Part shown: piece by piece, positions 1 to 8,100 of the stretch
Numbering within the stretch: the stretch's first letter is position 1
Layout: every line of letters starts with the position of its first letter
Source of the DNA: Ruminococcaceae bacterium UBA3710
GTDB lineage: Bacteria; Bacillota; Clostridia; Oscillospirales; Acutalibacteraceae
Reading direction: 5' to 3'
DNA: 19,229 bases
Assembly (NCBI GenBank): GCA_002371985.1
Contig: DFHZ01000158.1
Location: 1-19,229 of the forward strand
Notes under the pieces: generated by a model
The model's input: only the letters and a program-made list of their open reading frames with translations
What the model was told of the DNA's origin: nothing
The model's database searches: none
Program-made: the position numbers and the translations under genes

Positions 1-432
1 GGCGTTGATCTCAAGTACGAGGTTGGTACAATGATCGAGATCCCGAGAGCTGCTCTTACAGCTGACGAGATCGCTGCAAACGCTCACTTCTTCTGCTTCG
101 GTACTAACGACCTTACACAGATGACATACGGCTTCAGCCGTGACGACGCAGGTAAGTTCCTCGGCGCTTACTATGACAACAAGATCTTTGAGAACGATCC
201 GTTCGCAAAGCTTGACCAGGTAGGCGTTGGCAAGCTTATGAAGATGGCTGTTAAGCTCGGTAAGGAAGTTCGCCCGACAATGCACTGCGGTATCTGCGGT
301 GAGCACGGCGGCGACCCCGTATCAGTTGAGTTCTGCCACACAATCGGTCTTGACTATGTTTCATGCTCACCCTTCCGTGTTCCGATTGCCCGTCTTGCAG
401 CAGCACAGGCTGCAATCAAAGAGGAAGGTTAA
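1..432 (+). CDS. ppdK: Pyruvate, phosphate dikinase (PPDK), C-terminal part, 5' truncated by the window edge
   Basis: PPDK interconverts ATP + phosphate + pyruvate with AMP + PPi + phosphoenolpyruvate in the cytoplasm, linking glycolysis and gluconeogenesis in anaerobes. Reading from base 1 without a break gives the end of the PEP/pyruvate-binding TIM barrel: [22 protein letters not shown], then [10 protein letters not shown], which holds the catalytic Cys of the family, then [18 protein letters not shown] and the stop. Codon choice is GC-rich and regular, as in a highly expressed housekeeping gene, and unlike the AT-rich genes that follow. The very last codons (from about base 406) lie in a 14-bp core that recurs at 17414, so the final tail here is probably supplied by the inserted island. 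A hairpin terminator follows 22 bases after the stop. The family assignment is very secure; the 5' end is outside the window. Confidence 0.97.
   Translation, partial: GVDLKYEVGTMIEIPRAALTADEIAANAHFFCFGTNDLTQMTYGFSRDDAGKFLGAYYDNKIFENDPFAKLDQVGVGKLMKMAVKLGKEVRPTMHCGICGEHGGDPVSVEFCHTIGLDYVSCSPFRVPIARLAAAQAAIKEEG
406..419 (+). repeat. Putative attL core (copy 1 of a 14-bp direct repeat in the ppdK 3' end)
   Basis: CAGGCTGCAATCAA is repeated exactly at 17414-17427 in the same orientation. After the core both copies run ten bases and then TAA, with six of those ten bases matching. Before the core there is no similarity. This is what attL/attR look like after integration into a gene end. The role as an attachment site is inferred. 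Confidence 0.65.
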
Positions 433-454
433 AATATAGTAATCTTTCATTCAG

Positions 455-484
455 GAGGATGGCTTCACGCCATCCTCTTTTTGT
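455..484 (+). terminator. Rho-independent terminator of ppdK (island-supplied copy)
   Basis: A perfect 9-bp stem, GAGGATGGC (455-463) with GCCATCCTC (469-477), a five-base loop, then TTTTTGTT on the + strand. It ends the ppdK transcript. A second, different terminator follows the displaced ppdK tail at 17465-17497. Confidence 0.88.
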
Positions 485-507
485 TGGCTCTTAAGAGATA
501 ACAGCGA

Positions 508-530
508 GTTGTTTGCAATTTGCAAATAAC
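508..530. repeat. 23-bp near-perfect palindrome close to the island left end
   Basis: Bases 508-518 pair with 520-530 around base 519 (ten of eleven positions complementary; the half is GTTGTTTGCAA). There is no T-run next to it, so it is not an obvious terminator. It sits about 100 bases inside the putative attL. It could be a protein-binding site, perhaps for recombination or regulation; this is inference only. Confidence 0.4.
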
Positions 531-579
531 TGAAATTGAAAGTTCAGATGAATTATTACGAAACAGAAGATTAAGAGAT

Positions 580-617
580 GTAAAAATAATTACCCCGAGG
601 ATTATACTCCCCGGGGT
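580..617 (-). terminator. Terminator after the recombinase remnant
   Basis: GC-rich hairpin: ACCCCG (592-597) pairs with CGGGGT (612-617), with an additional GAG/CTC inner pairing possible. On the minus strand it is followed by an AT-rich tract containing TTATTTTTA. It begins 8 bases past the recombinase stop. Confidence 0.65.
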
Positions 618-625
618 TTGTGCTT

Positions 626-1291
626 TTATACCGCTATCTGTACATCTGCGGTTATGTCCTGCCAGCTGCTTTTGTGTATTACCTGATGGTGATTTTTGGC
701 ATATTCCTTTGCGTATTCTTCATCTATTATGTACTGACATACAGGCACGAATTCGGGGTTGTCCGAATAAATCGGCTTGAAGTGGAGTTTCCAGATGAAG
801 TGCGTCGGTGATTCAACGGTTATCTGATAGACGAATTTATCTATTAAATCCGGGCTGACATCGTATCTGCAGTCCAGAATTGTATTCAGTATTTTTTTAA
901 TCTGTTCAGTATCAATTTCGGGGTCTTTTCTGTCATTTATCTTTTCTTTAAGAGATTCAATTTTGGTTTCGAGCTGACGAATAGTATCCTCATTTTCCTT
1001 TTTCAGATTAAGATATTCTTCTCTTGAGATATCGCCGTCAGCATGAAGGTTTATGTACCTTTTGTTTCTTTCTCTGAGTTTATCGACGGTTTTGATTGCG
1101 GTATTGATTTCTCTTTGAACACTGCTGTCGTTTTTTGTTTTTGATTTTTTCTTTGCCTCAATGACATCGTCAGCCAATTCATTACTTTCAAGCAAGCTGC
1201 TGAAGATTTTCTGCGCCTGAATTTTGATTTTTAATTCCGATATTGCGGGCATATTGCAAATGTTGAGACTGTCATCGGCAAGGTGAATTAA
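626..1291 (-). pseudogene. Large serine recombinase, C-terminal remnant (catalytic domain missing)
   Basis: The open frame begins right after an in-frame TGA (1292-1294) and gives about 221 residues. From its upstream part it reads LNICNMPAISELKIK, which resembles the end of the zinc-ribbon/recombinase region of large serine recombinases (CNMPAI-type). A long Lys/Glu-rich coiled coil follows, then the family's C-terminal beta segment (KFVYQITVE, THFIWKLHF). The N-terminal resolvase domain with the nucleophilic Ser, the recombinase domain and most of the zinc ribbon are absent; intact members are usually about 500-550 residues. A Met at 1252 could start a 208-aa product, but that product could not catalyse recombination. 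The remnant lies just inside putative attL, where such integrases are typically encoded, and its broken end is next to the hairpin at 1300-1327. Family assignment is from motif recall, with no search. Confidence 0.72.
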
Positions 1292-1327
1292 TCAAAAAAT
1301 GCTCGTTGCATTAAAGTGCAACGAGCA
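1290..1327 (-). terminator. Terminator of the pilus operon
   Basis: Perfect 11-bp stem TGCTCGTTGCA (1300-1310) with TGCAACGAGCA (1317-1327) and a 6-base loop. On the minus strand it is followed by TTTTTTGATT. It lies about 200 bases beyond the last sortase gene. In the gap (1328-1530) I see no gene, only AT-rich sequence. Confidence 0.85.
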
Positions 1328-1530
1328 TAAAAAACAAGATAACTCTTTTACGCTGAGAGAGAAGGCGAGATTAGATTTATATAATTGAAACTGCCATGGC
1401 AATTTCGGAGTTGCTCTAACTATCCAAGGTCCACCATTATACATTTAAATTCTATAAAACGAGTGGAGTCTTAAAAAAATATATATTATCTTAATTTTTT
1501 TATTTAATACAGTTTTTATTTAAAAAACAG

Positions 1531-2103
1531 TTATCCTGATAATGAACATCTTACGGTAATTCTATCTTTTCCGGATAAAGTGCATGTAAAAAGAGAAAGC
1601 TCCCATTCTCCTGTTTCCATTTCTTCTACCTGCCAGGCTGACAGGTTTTCAACACAATCAACTTTATAAACATAATTTATTCCTGATGCAGTTTTTATCA
1701 TTATCTCTGCTCCCGGTCGAATTTTTTTTAATGGGCCGAAATGGGAAGCATAATTATGTCCTGCGATTATTAAATCCCCGCTTTCGGCATGACCTGAATA
1801 TCGGCAAGGCGCTAATTGAAGGTTGTCATGATTTATTTCATCCATAATTGGCAAACAAATATTTAATTCAGGAATGAATATTTCTGCATAATATCTTTTG
1901 CCGTCAAATTCAATGTAATTACAGTCATTTTTCTCATCAAAATACGATGCAATGTTATCTAAAACTGTTTCAGAACTTATTTTTCCGTTTTTAGCTTCTT
2001 TACAGTTTAAAACAACTATTGCAAATGCACTTAGCAATAGCAAAATACCAAAAAGAAGAAGTAATTTATAAACAATGGTTTTGCTTGTTTTATTTACATT
2101 CAT
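1531..2103 (-). CDS. Small sortase (class D-like), last gene of the pilus operon
   Basis: A membrane-anchored cysteine transpeptidase of 190 residues. One N-terminal membrane segment (about residues 12-32) is followed by a single sortase barrel. The catalytic His is His116 in IIAGHNYASHFG, the nucleophile is Cys174 in LFTCTLSG, and the catalytic Arg is probably Arg181 in GKDRITVRC. There is no C-terminal membrane helix and no lid, unlike the pilin polymerase encoded two genes upstream. It is therefore the better candidate for attaching the finished pilus, or the minor pilin, to the cell wall, though that division of labour is inferred. Its start overlaps the end of the minor pilin gene by 14 bases, which suggests translational coupling. 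Class assignment (D versus B or another group) is uncertain; sortase identity is not. Confidence 0.88.
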   Translation of the reverse strand: MNVNKTSKTIVYKLLLLFGILLLLSAFAIVVLNCKEAKNGKISSETVLDNIASYFDEKNDCNYIEFDGKRYYAEIFIPELNICLPIMDEINHDNLQLAPCRYSGHAESGDLIIAGHNYASHFGPLKKIRPGAEIMIKTASGINYVYKVDCVENLSAWQVEEMETGEWELSLFTCTLSGKDRITVRCSLSG

Positions 2104-2779
2104 TATTTCTACGGGTCACAAAAGACAAAACAATAAATAAAATACCGCTAAACATCAAAATGGGTACAGGCCACCAAAGCTGACCAGTTTGAGGAAGTTT
2201 ATTCAAAGTGCCTTGTGATAATCCTTTTTGTATACTGATCTCATTGTTTTTCATTGCTTTTGGATAGGCAGTAACATCATAATTAAAGCTATTTGCTTCT
2301 TTATAATAATTGGGTAGTGATATCAGCAAAGGTTCTGTCAAATAAAAATCATTATTAGTGTTTTTAATAACAACAAGATATGTGCCTGACGATAAATCGG
2401 TAAACTGTACCTTTCCCTGTTCATTCAAAGAAGCTTCTTGCCCGATAATATTTCGGTTTTTTGTAAATGCATCTATTTCTTTAGAACATGAATTGTCCGA
2501 TAGCTTTTCTTTTTGAATGTCACATTCCGAATAAGAAGAAGTATATTCATAGTAATAATCACTATCTGTGGTTATCAGATTTGCAATGTGATAAAGGTAC
2601 ACATTACCATCAAATATAGTTTCTCCGGTCGGTTGTTTCAACTCAATATTAAGGCTGCAATATTTATTTGGATCAGGTATTGATGCTTCTGCGTAAACAG
2701 AAAGTGTAGAAGAAAGCATTATTAGAACCATGGCACAAAAACTGCAAGAAAAGATTTTTATTATTTTGTTTTTATTCAT
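2090..2779 (-). CDS. Minor (probably basal) pilin, LPQTG-anchored
   Basis: A 229-residue cell-wall-anchored surface protein. It has a signal peptide (about residues 1-30, ending SVYAEA), one Ig/prealbumin-like domain and a C-terminal sorting signal: LPQTG at 195-199, a hydrophobic helix, then VTRRNNECK. The segment YDVTAYPK (167-174) matches the pilin-motif pattern (aromatic-x-V-x-x-YPK) whose Lys serves as an intermolecular isopeptide donor in other Gram-positive pili, so Lys174 is a candidate linkage residue. Small size, position between the two sortases and the single domain fit a basal subunit like SpaB/FimB-type minor pilins. An AGAGGTG ribosome site precedes the ATG; the upstream sortase gene ends 16 bases away. 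The basal role is inferred. Confidence 0.85.
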   Translation of the reverse strand: MNKNKIIKIFSCSFCAMVLIMLSSTLSVYAEASIPDPNKYCSLNIELKQPTGETIFDGNVYLYHIANLITTDSDYYYEYTSSYSECDIQKEKLSDNSCSKEIDAFTKNRNIIGQEASLNEQGKVQFTDLSSGTYLVVIKNTNNDFYLTEPLLISLPNYYKEANSFNYDVTAYPKAMKNNEISIQKGLSQGTLNKLPQTGQLWWPVPILMFSGILFIVLSFVTRRNNECK

Positions 2780-2795
2780 TTCACACCTCTTAAAA

Positions 2796-3653
2796 TCACC
2801 AGTGTGTTATTCCTAATTTCTTACGAACCATGTTCCTTTTTGTTTTTCTGTTTACAGAAATAATAAAAAGAAACACAATGACTATCAATATCGGAGTCGC
2901 AAAGCCAAGCGAAGTAATGGCGGTATCAAAGATAACAGCATCAGATGCAATTCTGACGGTTGCAGAATTGTTGTTATCAACACGATGTCCACGAACCAGC
3001 AAACGGTGAGTATTAATTCCGTAAGGAGTACAGGTGACTAAAGTGCAAAAGTCCGAACCGTTCTCAATGGATAGAGCGCTTACATCTGTTGGTGTAACAG
3101 TTAAAATCTGATCAACTTCATAAGTTAATGTTTGCTTTAGAGTTTGAATTACAAAACAGTCGCCTTTTGATAACTTATCAAGATTTGAAAAAATCTTTGC
3201 TGAAGGAAGCCCCCTATGCCCAGACAGGACACAATGCGTGCTCTCTCCGCCTATCGGTAAAGAAGAACCTGCTATGTGTCCTACTGCTATTTGTAGGGTG
3301 GATTCATCAGTTCCATGGTATATCGGCAAACAACATCCTATACTGCTAATTTCGATATATCCCATTATTCCTGAATTATCAATGTTAAGCATATTGTCAT
3401 ATTCCTTCAACTCACTATCTGATAACCTGAAATTCATTCCTTTAAAAGCGATTTTACGATTATACGCTTCTGCACTATGTAACAGCATACTAAATCTTTC
3501 TTCGGTAGTATTATTAACAGACTGAATATATCCAGCAATCGCTTTAGTTTGATGCAAATTATTCCAATAGTCACTTACAGTCGGGTACAATAACAAAGAT
3601 ACTCCCAAAAGAAGCAATACTACAAGAATTAAAGTCGACATATGCTTTTTCAT
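2796..3653 (-). CDS. srtC: Class C (pilin-polymerising) sortase
   Basis: Membrane transpeptidase that joins pilin subunits through Lys-Thr isopeptide bonds. It has 285 residues with an N-terminal membrane helix (about 7-23) and the C-terminal helix typical of class C (about 247-266, then a basic tail). Class C landmarks appear in order: GIMGYIEI (95-102), LPIYHGT (109-115), VGHIAGSSLPIGG (124-136), LSGHRGLPSAKIF with catalytic His146, TLVTCTPYG with Cys208, and HRLLVRGHRV with Arg217. In many class C enzymes a lid with an Asp-Pro-aromatic motif plugs the active site; I see no such motif between residues 50 and 100. The gene lies 9 bases after the major pilin, its expected substrate, and has only a weak ribosome site, so it may depend on coupled translation. 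Confidence 0.94.
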   Translation of the reverse strand: MKKHMSTLILVVLLLLGVSLLLYPTVSDYWNNLHQTKAIAGYIQSVNNTTEERFSMLLHSAEAYNRKIAFKGMNFRLSDSELKEYDNMLNIDNSGIMGYIEISSIGCCLPIYHGTDESTLQIAVGHIAGSSLPIGGESTHCVLSGHRGLPSAKIFSNLDKLSKGDCFVIQTLKQTLTYEVDQILTVTPTDVSALSIENGSDFCTLVTCTPYGINTHRLLVRGHRVDNNNSATVRIASDAVIFDTAITSLGFATPILIVIVFLFIISVNRKTKRNMVRKKLGITHW

Positions 3654-3662
3654 GTTTTAATG

Positions 3663-5189
3663 TTATGCTTCTGCTCGTCTGTTCTTTTTTGCTATAAGCG
3701 TAATCAATGCACCGATTATCAGTACTCCGCCGCAGATATAAAAAATCTTAGTACCGATACCGCCGGTAGTAGGTAGAATTGAACCGCTTCTGTTAACAAC
3801 ATTCGTTGAGATTGTGCCTGAGCTGAGAATTACATTTGCTTGTTGAGTTCCCGACAATGTTATCACCGTGTTATCAGAAGTAGCCGAGTTAATATTAATC
3901 AATGTCGGATTGCTGGAAACCGTTTCATGAACAGCTGTAACTGTAAACTCAATATCTTTAAACTTGTTATATCCATCCGGAACCTCTGTTTCAACAAGCT
4001 TGTAATCTCCATCGTCTATTCCCGTAAAAGTAAAGCTGGTTGCACTGCTTGCAGATATTACCTTAACGGTTTGCCATGTTCCGCTGCTGTCTTTTTTATA
4101 AAGAGTAAAACCTGCGTTTGGTAAGGGCAATTCGTTTTCATCAACCTTGTTTATTACAACTTGATATGTAAACACAACAGTCGTATCCTTTGGAGTTGTT
4201 CCGGTTCCGGTTCCTCCCGGATTTGGATTGTTTGAATATTTTAAGAATACAGTATTAGGGTTACCGGTACTGCCTATTACTGCATTTGAATTTAGAGTGG
4301 CTGTATATCTAACAACTATTTTACTGTCTTTATCTACAGTAACACCTGTAATTGTCTTTAAATCATCAATTGTAACAGTTAGTGTTGCGCCTTGAGTTTC
4401 AGTACCTGGATCTATTACTGCCTGTGAAGTGATTTCAGTTTCGCTACTGCCGTTTACAACAAAAACTTTTGCATTTCCGTTGTATGTAAGTCCATTGCTC
4501 ATTTCATCTGTGAACTGGTAATAATAAGAGCTATAATCACCGTAATTTGTAGGTAATGTTCCTGTAATTTGATAAGGAATTATATCCCCTATATCATGGT
4601 CAGCGGAATCGTGCCAAGGATTATCGGAAATGTCATTATCATCAGTGTCATTTATATCTTTAACCTTCTTTTCAACGGAAGGTACATCAAGTTTAGTCGT
4701 AGCTGTAACATTGCCAACAACTTCTAATATATATGCAGTATACGCACTGCCGTCTCCGCTTTGAGAAGAATCTCTGTCTTTAACAAGATAGTATCCCGGC
4801 TCAAGTCCTGTAATTGTGTCGGTAGCTCCTGCTGCAACAGTTTTAGTTACCGCACCGGTAAGATAAGAGTTGGACACAAGAACATTTGCAAATGCTTTAG
4901 CCTCTAATTCGGAGGTTATACTTTCTGCTTTTGCTGTTGCATCGCCAAGAGCTGATTGACCAGCACCGGTCACTCCGCTACCCCATACAATGTTAGAAAG
5001 TACTTTTTGACCACCTGCGCCGATTGACAAATCGCCTTTAAAAACCTGGTAAACATCAAAGGTATGAGATGTTGCACCGGTATTATTAAGTGTCAGCGTA
5101 TAAGATGGTGCCGCCATTGTGGGAATTGACATCAGCATAACTAATACAAGTGCCAACAATGACATTAAAATTTTACTTTGTTTTTTCAT
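3663..5189 (-). CDS. Major pilin subunit (LPTTG, Cna-B/fimbrial isopeptide type)
   Basis: A 508-residue shaft subunit. Signal peptide about residues 1-27 (ends TMAA). The N-terminal domain runs to about 165. The middle domain starts with VPSVEKKVKD (169-178), whose lysines are candidates for intra- or intermolecular isopeptide bonds. A Cna-B-like domain (about 340-420) has a donor Lys in VVINKVDEN (about 347) and the E-box YKLVETEVPDGY (396-407), whose Glu normally catalyses the internal bond. The sorting signal is ILPTTGG (471-477), a hydrophobic stretch and KKNRRAEA. Length and layout match FimA/SpaA-type backbone pilins. Its ATG overlaps the adhesin stop (ATGA, 4 bases), and an AGGAAG ribosome site lies upstream. 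Which Lys is the polymerisation residue cannot be settled by reading. Confidence 0.93.
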   Translation of the reverse strand: MKKQSKILMSLLALVLVMLMSIPTMAAPSYTLTLNNTGATSHTFDVYQVFKGDLSIGAGGQKVLSNIVWGSGVTGAGQSALGDATAKAESITSELEAKAFANVLVSNSYLTGAVTKTVAAGATDTITGLEPGYYLVKDRDSSQSGDGSAYTAYILEVVGNVTATTKLDVPSVEKKVKDINDTDDNDISDNPWHDSADHDIGDIIPYQITGTLPTNYGDYSSYYYQFTDEMSNGLTYNGNAKVFVVNGSSETEITSQAVIDPGTETQGATLTVTIDDLKTITGVTVDKDSKIVVRYTATLNSNAVIGSTGNPNTVFLKYSNNPNPGGTGTGTTPKDTTVVFTYQVVINKVDENELPLPNAGFTLYKKDSSGTWQTVKVISASSATSFTFTGIDDGDYKLVETEVPDGYNKFKDIEFTVTAVHETVSSNPTLININSATSDNTVITLSGTQQANVILSSGTISTNVVNRSGSILPTTGGIGTKIFYICGGVLIIGALITLIAKKNRRAEA

Positions 5190-8100
5190 TTGAAATCTTC
5201 CTTTCTTTTATATAAAATAAGTGCGTTTTTACGCAACTTTTTCAAACAAATAATATAAATACCCGTGAGCGTAATAATCACTCCGCACAAATAAACGGAA
5301 CCCAATCCGATGCTTCCTGTGTTAGGAAGTACAAAAGGAAGTGCTTCATTTTGTACAACGATAGGATACTCTGGCAGTAAAACATCTATGTTAGGCAATC
5401 CGCCGGCTGGTTTTTCTTCAGCGTAGAAGCAAAGCAAATCTTCTGAAAGATTATATCCATTTGGAGCAGAAATCTCCTGTAATGCATATAATCCCTGCAC
5501 AGAAAACATTGCAAGCCCATAATCATTGGTTTCAATATTAGCTGTACCGTCAGCTCCCGTTGAATATGATGTATAATAATAAAGCGTTTGACCTTCTACA
5601 GTTATTGTTGACGGTGTTCCTTGGGGAGGAACGCTTTGTCGTTCGCTGTGCAAAGGACCATAAAGGGCAAATACTGCATTTTCAAGAGGTCGGAGAGAAA
5701 CAGAATCTTGTTTTAAAAGAGTAGTTTTAAAATTTATTGTCTGAGCAGCTCCGCCAAGTTCGTTAACATTAAACTGTGTGTTTATAACAGAACTATAATC
5801 AGCATAACCTTCTAACTCGACATGATTCCCAATATTTATTCCTTGACCAATTTCAGTAATTACGGTCGTATACATTATTTTAATTGGAACATCGTCAGGC
5901 AACGCAAAGCGGATAGTATTATTCTCTGCATCATAAGTATAGTTAGCTGTTGCTTCAGTCCAATTACCGTCCTGCTTAAAAAACACTTTAATGCTGCTGA
6001 TTATCGGGCGAAGATTCTCCGTCATTTTATCAAGAACGGTCATCTGCGTAACACCAGCCAAAAGGTCAATACCGGCAGGGTTAATAGTTATTGTAAAATC
6101 AGCTTTATTGCTACCTCCAACATGTTGAACTTCTTTTTTTACAATTTGAGTGCTGTAATTTACGGTTGCCTCAACTTCACCAATATCAATAGGTGTGTTA
6201 TCATTTTTTATAGCTGTTAATTTAGCCCTGTTGGTTAGCGGAACCGTTAATTCTGTAGTTTGAAACAGGGGAACTTCTGTATCAACACGGACTTTATATC
6301 TGAACACAATTCTTGGAGAACTGGTAATTGAACTAAACGACAAACCTTCTCCGCTATAGAGTTCAAAATCATCCGAAGAAGCATTCAGCGATGTCAAACC
6401 GTTGATACTGTTCTTATATTTATAGGTTGCTTTTATACTGCTTAAACTACTGCTGTAAATATCGCAAAACAATGAATCATCTACATAACTCATACCTTCT
6501 GAAAGTAATGAATCCTGAAAAATAATACCTTTCATATTGGTTTTAAGTATTGAATTAAGATTTTCATCACGATTATTAAATGTTACGGTATATTCAATAA
6601 AACCATCCTTATCAACAACACCTTTTTTTCTTAAAACAGTGTTGTTTATTTCTTGATAAGTCGCTGTATCTTCAACAGATTGAGTCGTATCATTGAAATA
6701 TAATCTCGCTCTATTTATTATTTCCTTTTCAAATTCAACAATATCAGCAAATGATTTTCCCGGAAGAAGTGTATAGTTTGCATTGTCAGGTTTTATATAC
6801 ACAGGAGAGTTAAACGGTAAATCGAATTCTACATACAAAACCGCATCTTCAGATTCAATCCATTTAGATTCATTATAATTCGAAGTTGCTGTATTAAAAC
6901 AAATATAAAACGATCTTGGGTCGGTTTCCTTTGTAATAATATATGTATAATCGGGAGAACCGCTTTCATACGGAATATATGAATGTATTTCCTCTTCACT
7001 ATTTACAGTATAAATTGAAATATTTTCTATATTTTGTCCAAAATAATACTTTGTGCCGGCATAAGTAAGACTGCTATGTACATCTGTAAGCACAAAACCT
7101 TTTTTGTTGGCGTAAAAACGCGGAACATCAATTTTGATGGTATAATGAAGAGCATCCCCGTTTTCATTTTTTTGAACCTCTTTTTGCAAAATAGGAGACG
7201 CTCCGGTTTCAAGAATCGTAATAGGCTGGGTTGTTTCAACATATCCATGAGGAATATCGGTGGTGTTAACTGTGTTAGTAAACACCTGATAAGCAACGCC
7301 GCTATTCATATTATATGATGTATAATAAGTTAAAACATACTGATACGCTCCTATCCCGGTCGGTAAAGTAATTTGTGAGGGATTGGTTCCAAAAGGTATT
7401 ATGAAAGAGGGCTCAGCTTTTGGAGTTCCGTCAGGTCCATATGTCATCGGGACTACAAGAATACCGCTTTCAATAATATATGACAAACCCTCTCCCAGAA
7501 CATCATTAAGAACAAGACCGTCCACAATGTTAGAGCCATCACCTACAGTTACTGTCCATCGTATTCTGTTGTTTTCGGGTTCAGCCTTACCTTTCTTTTC
7601 TAAAAACTTTGTGCGAATCTTACTTTCCTCAATATCTTCAGCGTAAACCGGTATTTCATTGCTAACGCCCGTTACGCTTGCCTTGTTTTTTGCGTTATAA
7701 CTTACATTTCCTTGCCCGTAATATATACTCGGGTCTAAATAGGCTCGGTATTTCACTAAAAAACCTTCTCCGGAAATTAGAGAAGTCGGAGCGGAATCAT
7801 ATATAACAGAACCGTCAAGAGAAGTATACACAAAAGAGGTCTCATCAATAATAAGACCGGGAGAAATAGCAGTGTCGTTAAATACGATATTGTTTATAAA
7901 ACCATTTCTGGCGGTAACACGAACTTCATATTCAATTGAATGTGTTCTTAGGTCATAATTTCCGGCTGTTTTTACTACATCAATATTGCCGCCTCCTGAA
8001 ACATTAACCTCAATTATATAACCGCCAAAGTCAATTGATTGGACTCCGGTTTCTCCGGTACCGCTTGCAGTTGAACTGAAGGTTACGGTCATTGAAGCTT

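Noticed and set aside
520..811. Two plus-strand open frames (520-780 and 620-811)
   Set aside because: They are shadows of the minus-strand recombinase remnant and its terminator, with no coding features of their own.
1328..1530. Possible riboswitch-like or structured RNA (motifs such as CTGAGAGAG and TGCCATGGCA)
   Set aside because: The motifs are isolated; I could not fold a conserved structure, and the region is downstream of the pilus operon rather than upstream of a gene.
7027..7646. Several 87-94-aa frames inside the adhesin region on both strands
   Set aside because: Fully contained in the 1137-aa adhesin, which has continuous domains and a sorting signal.
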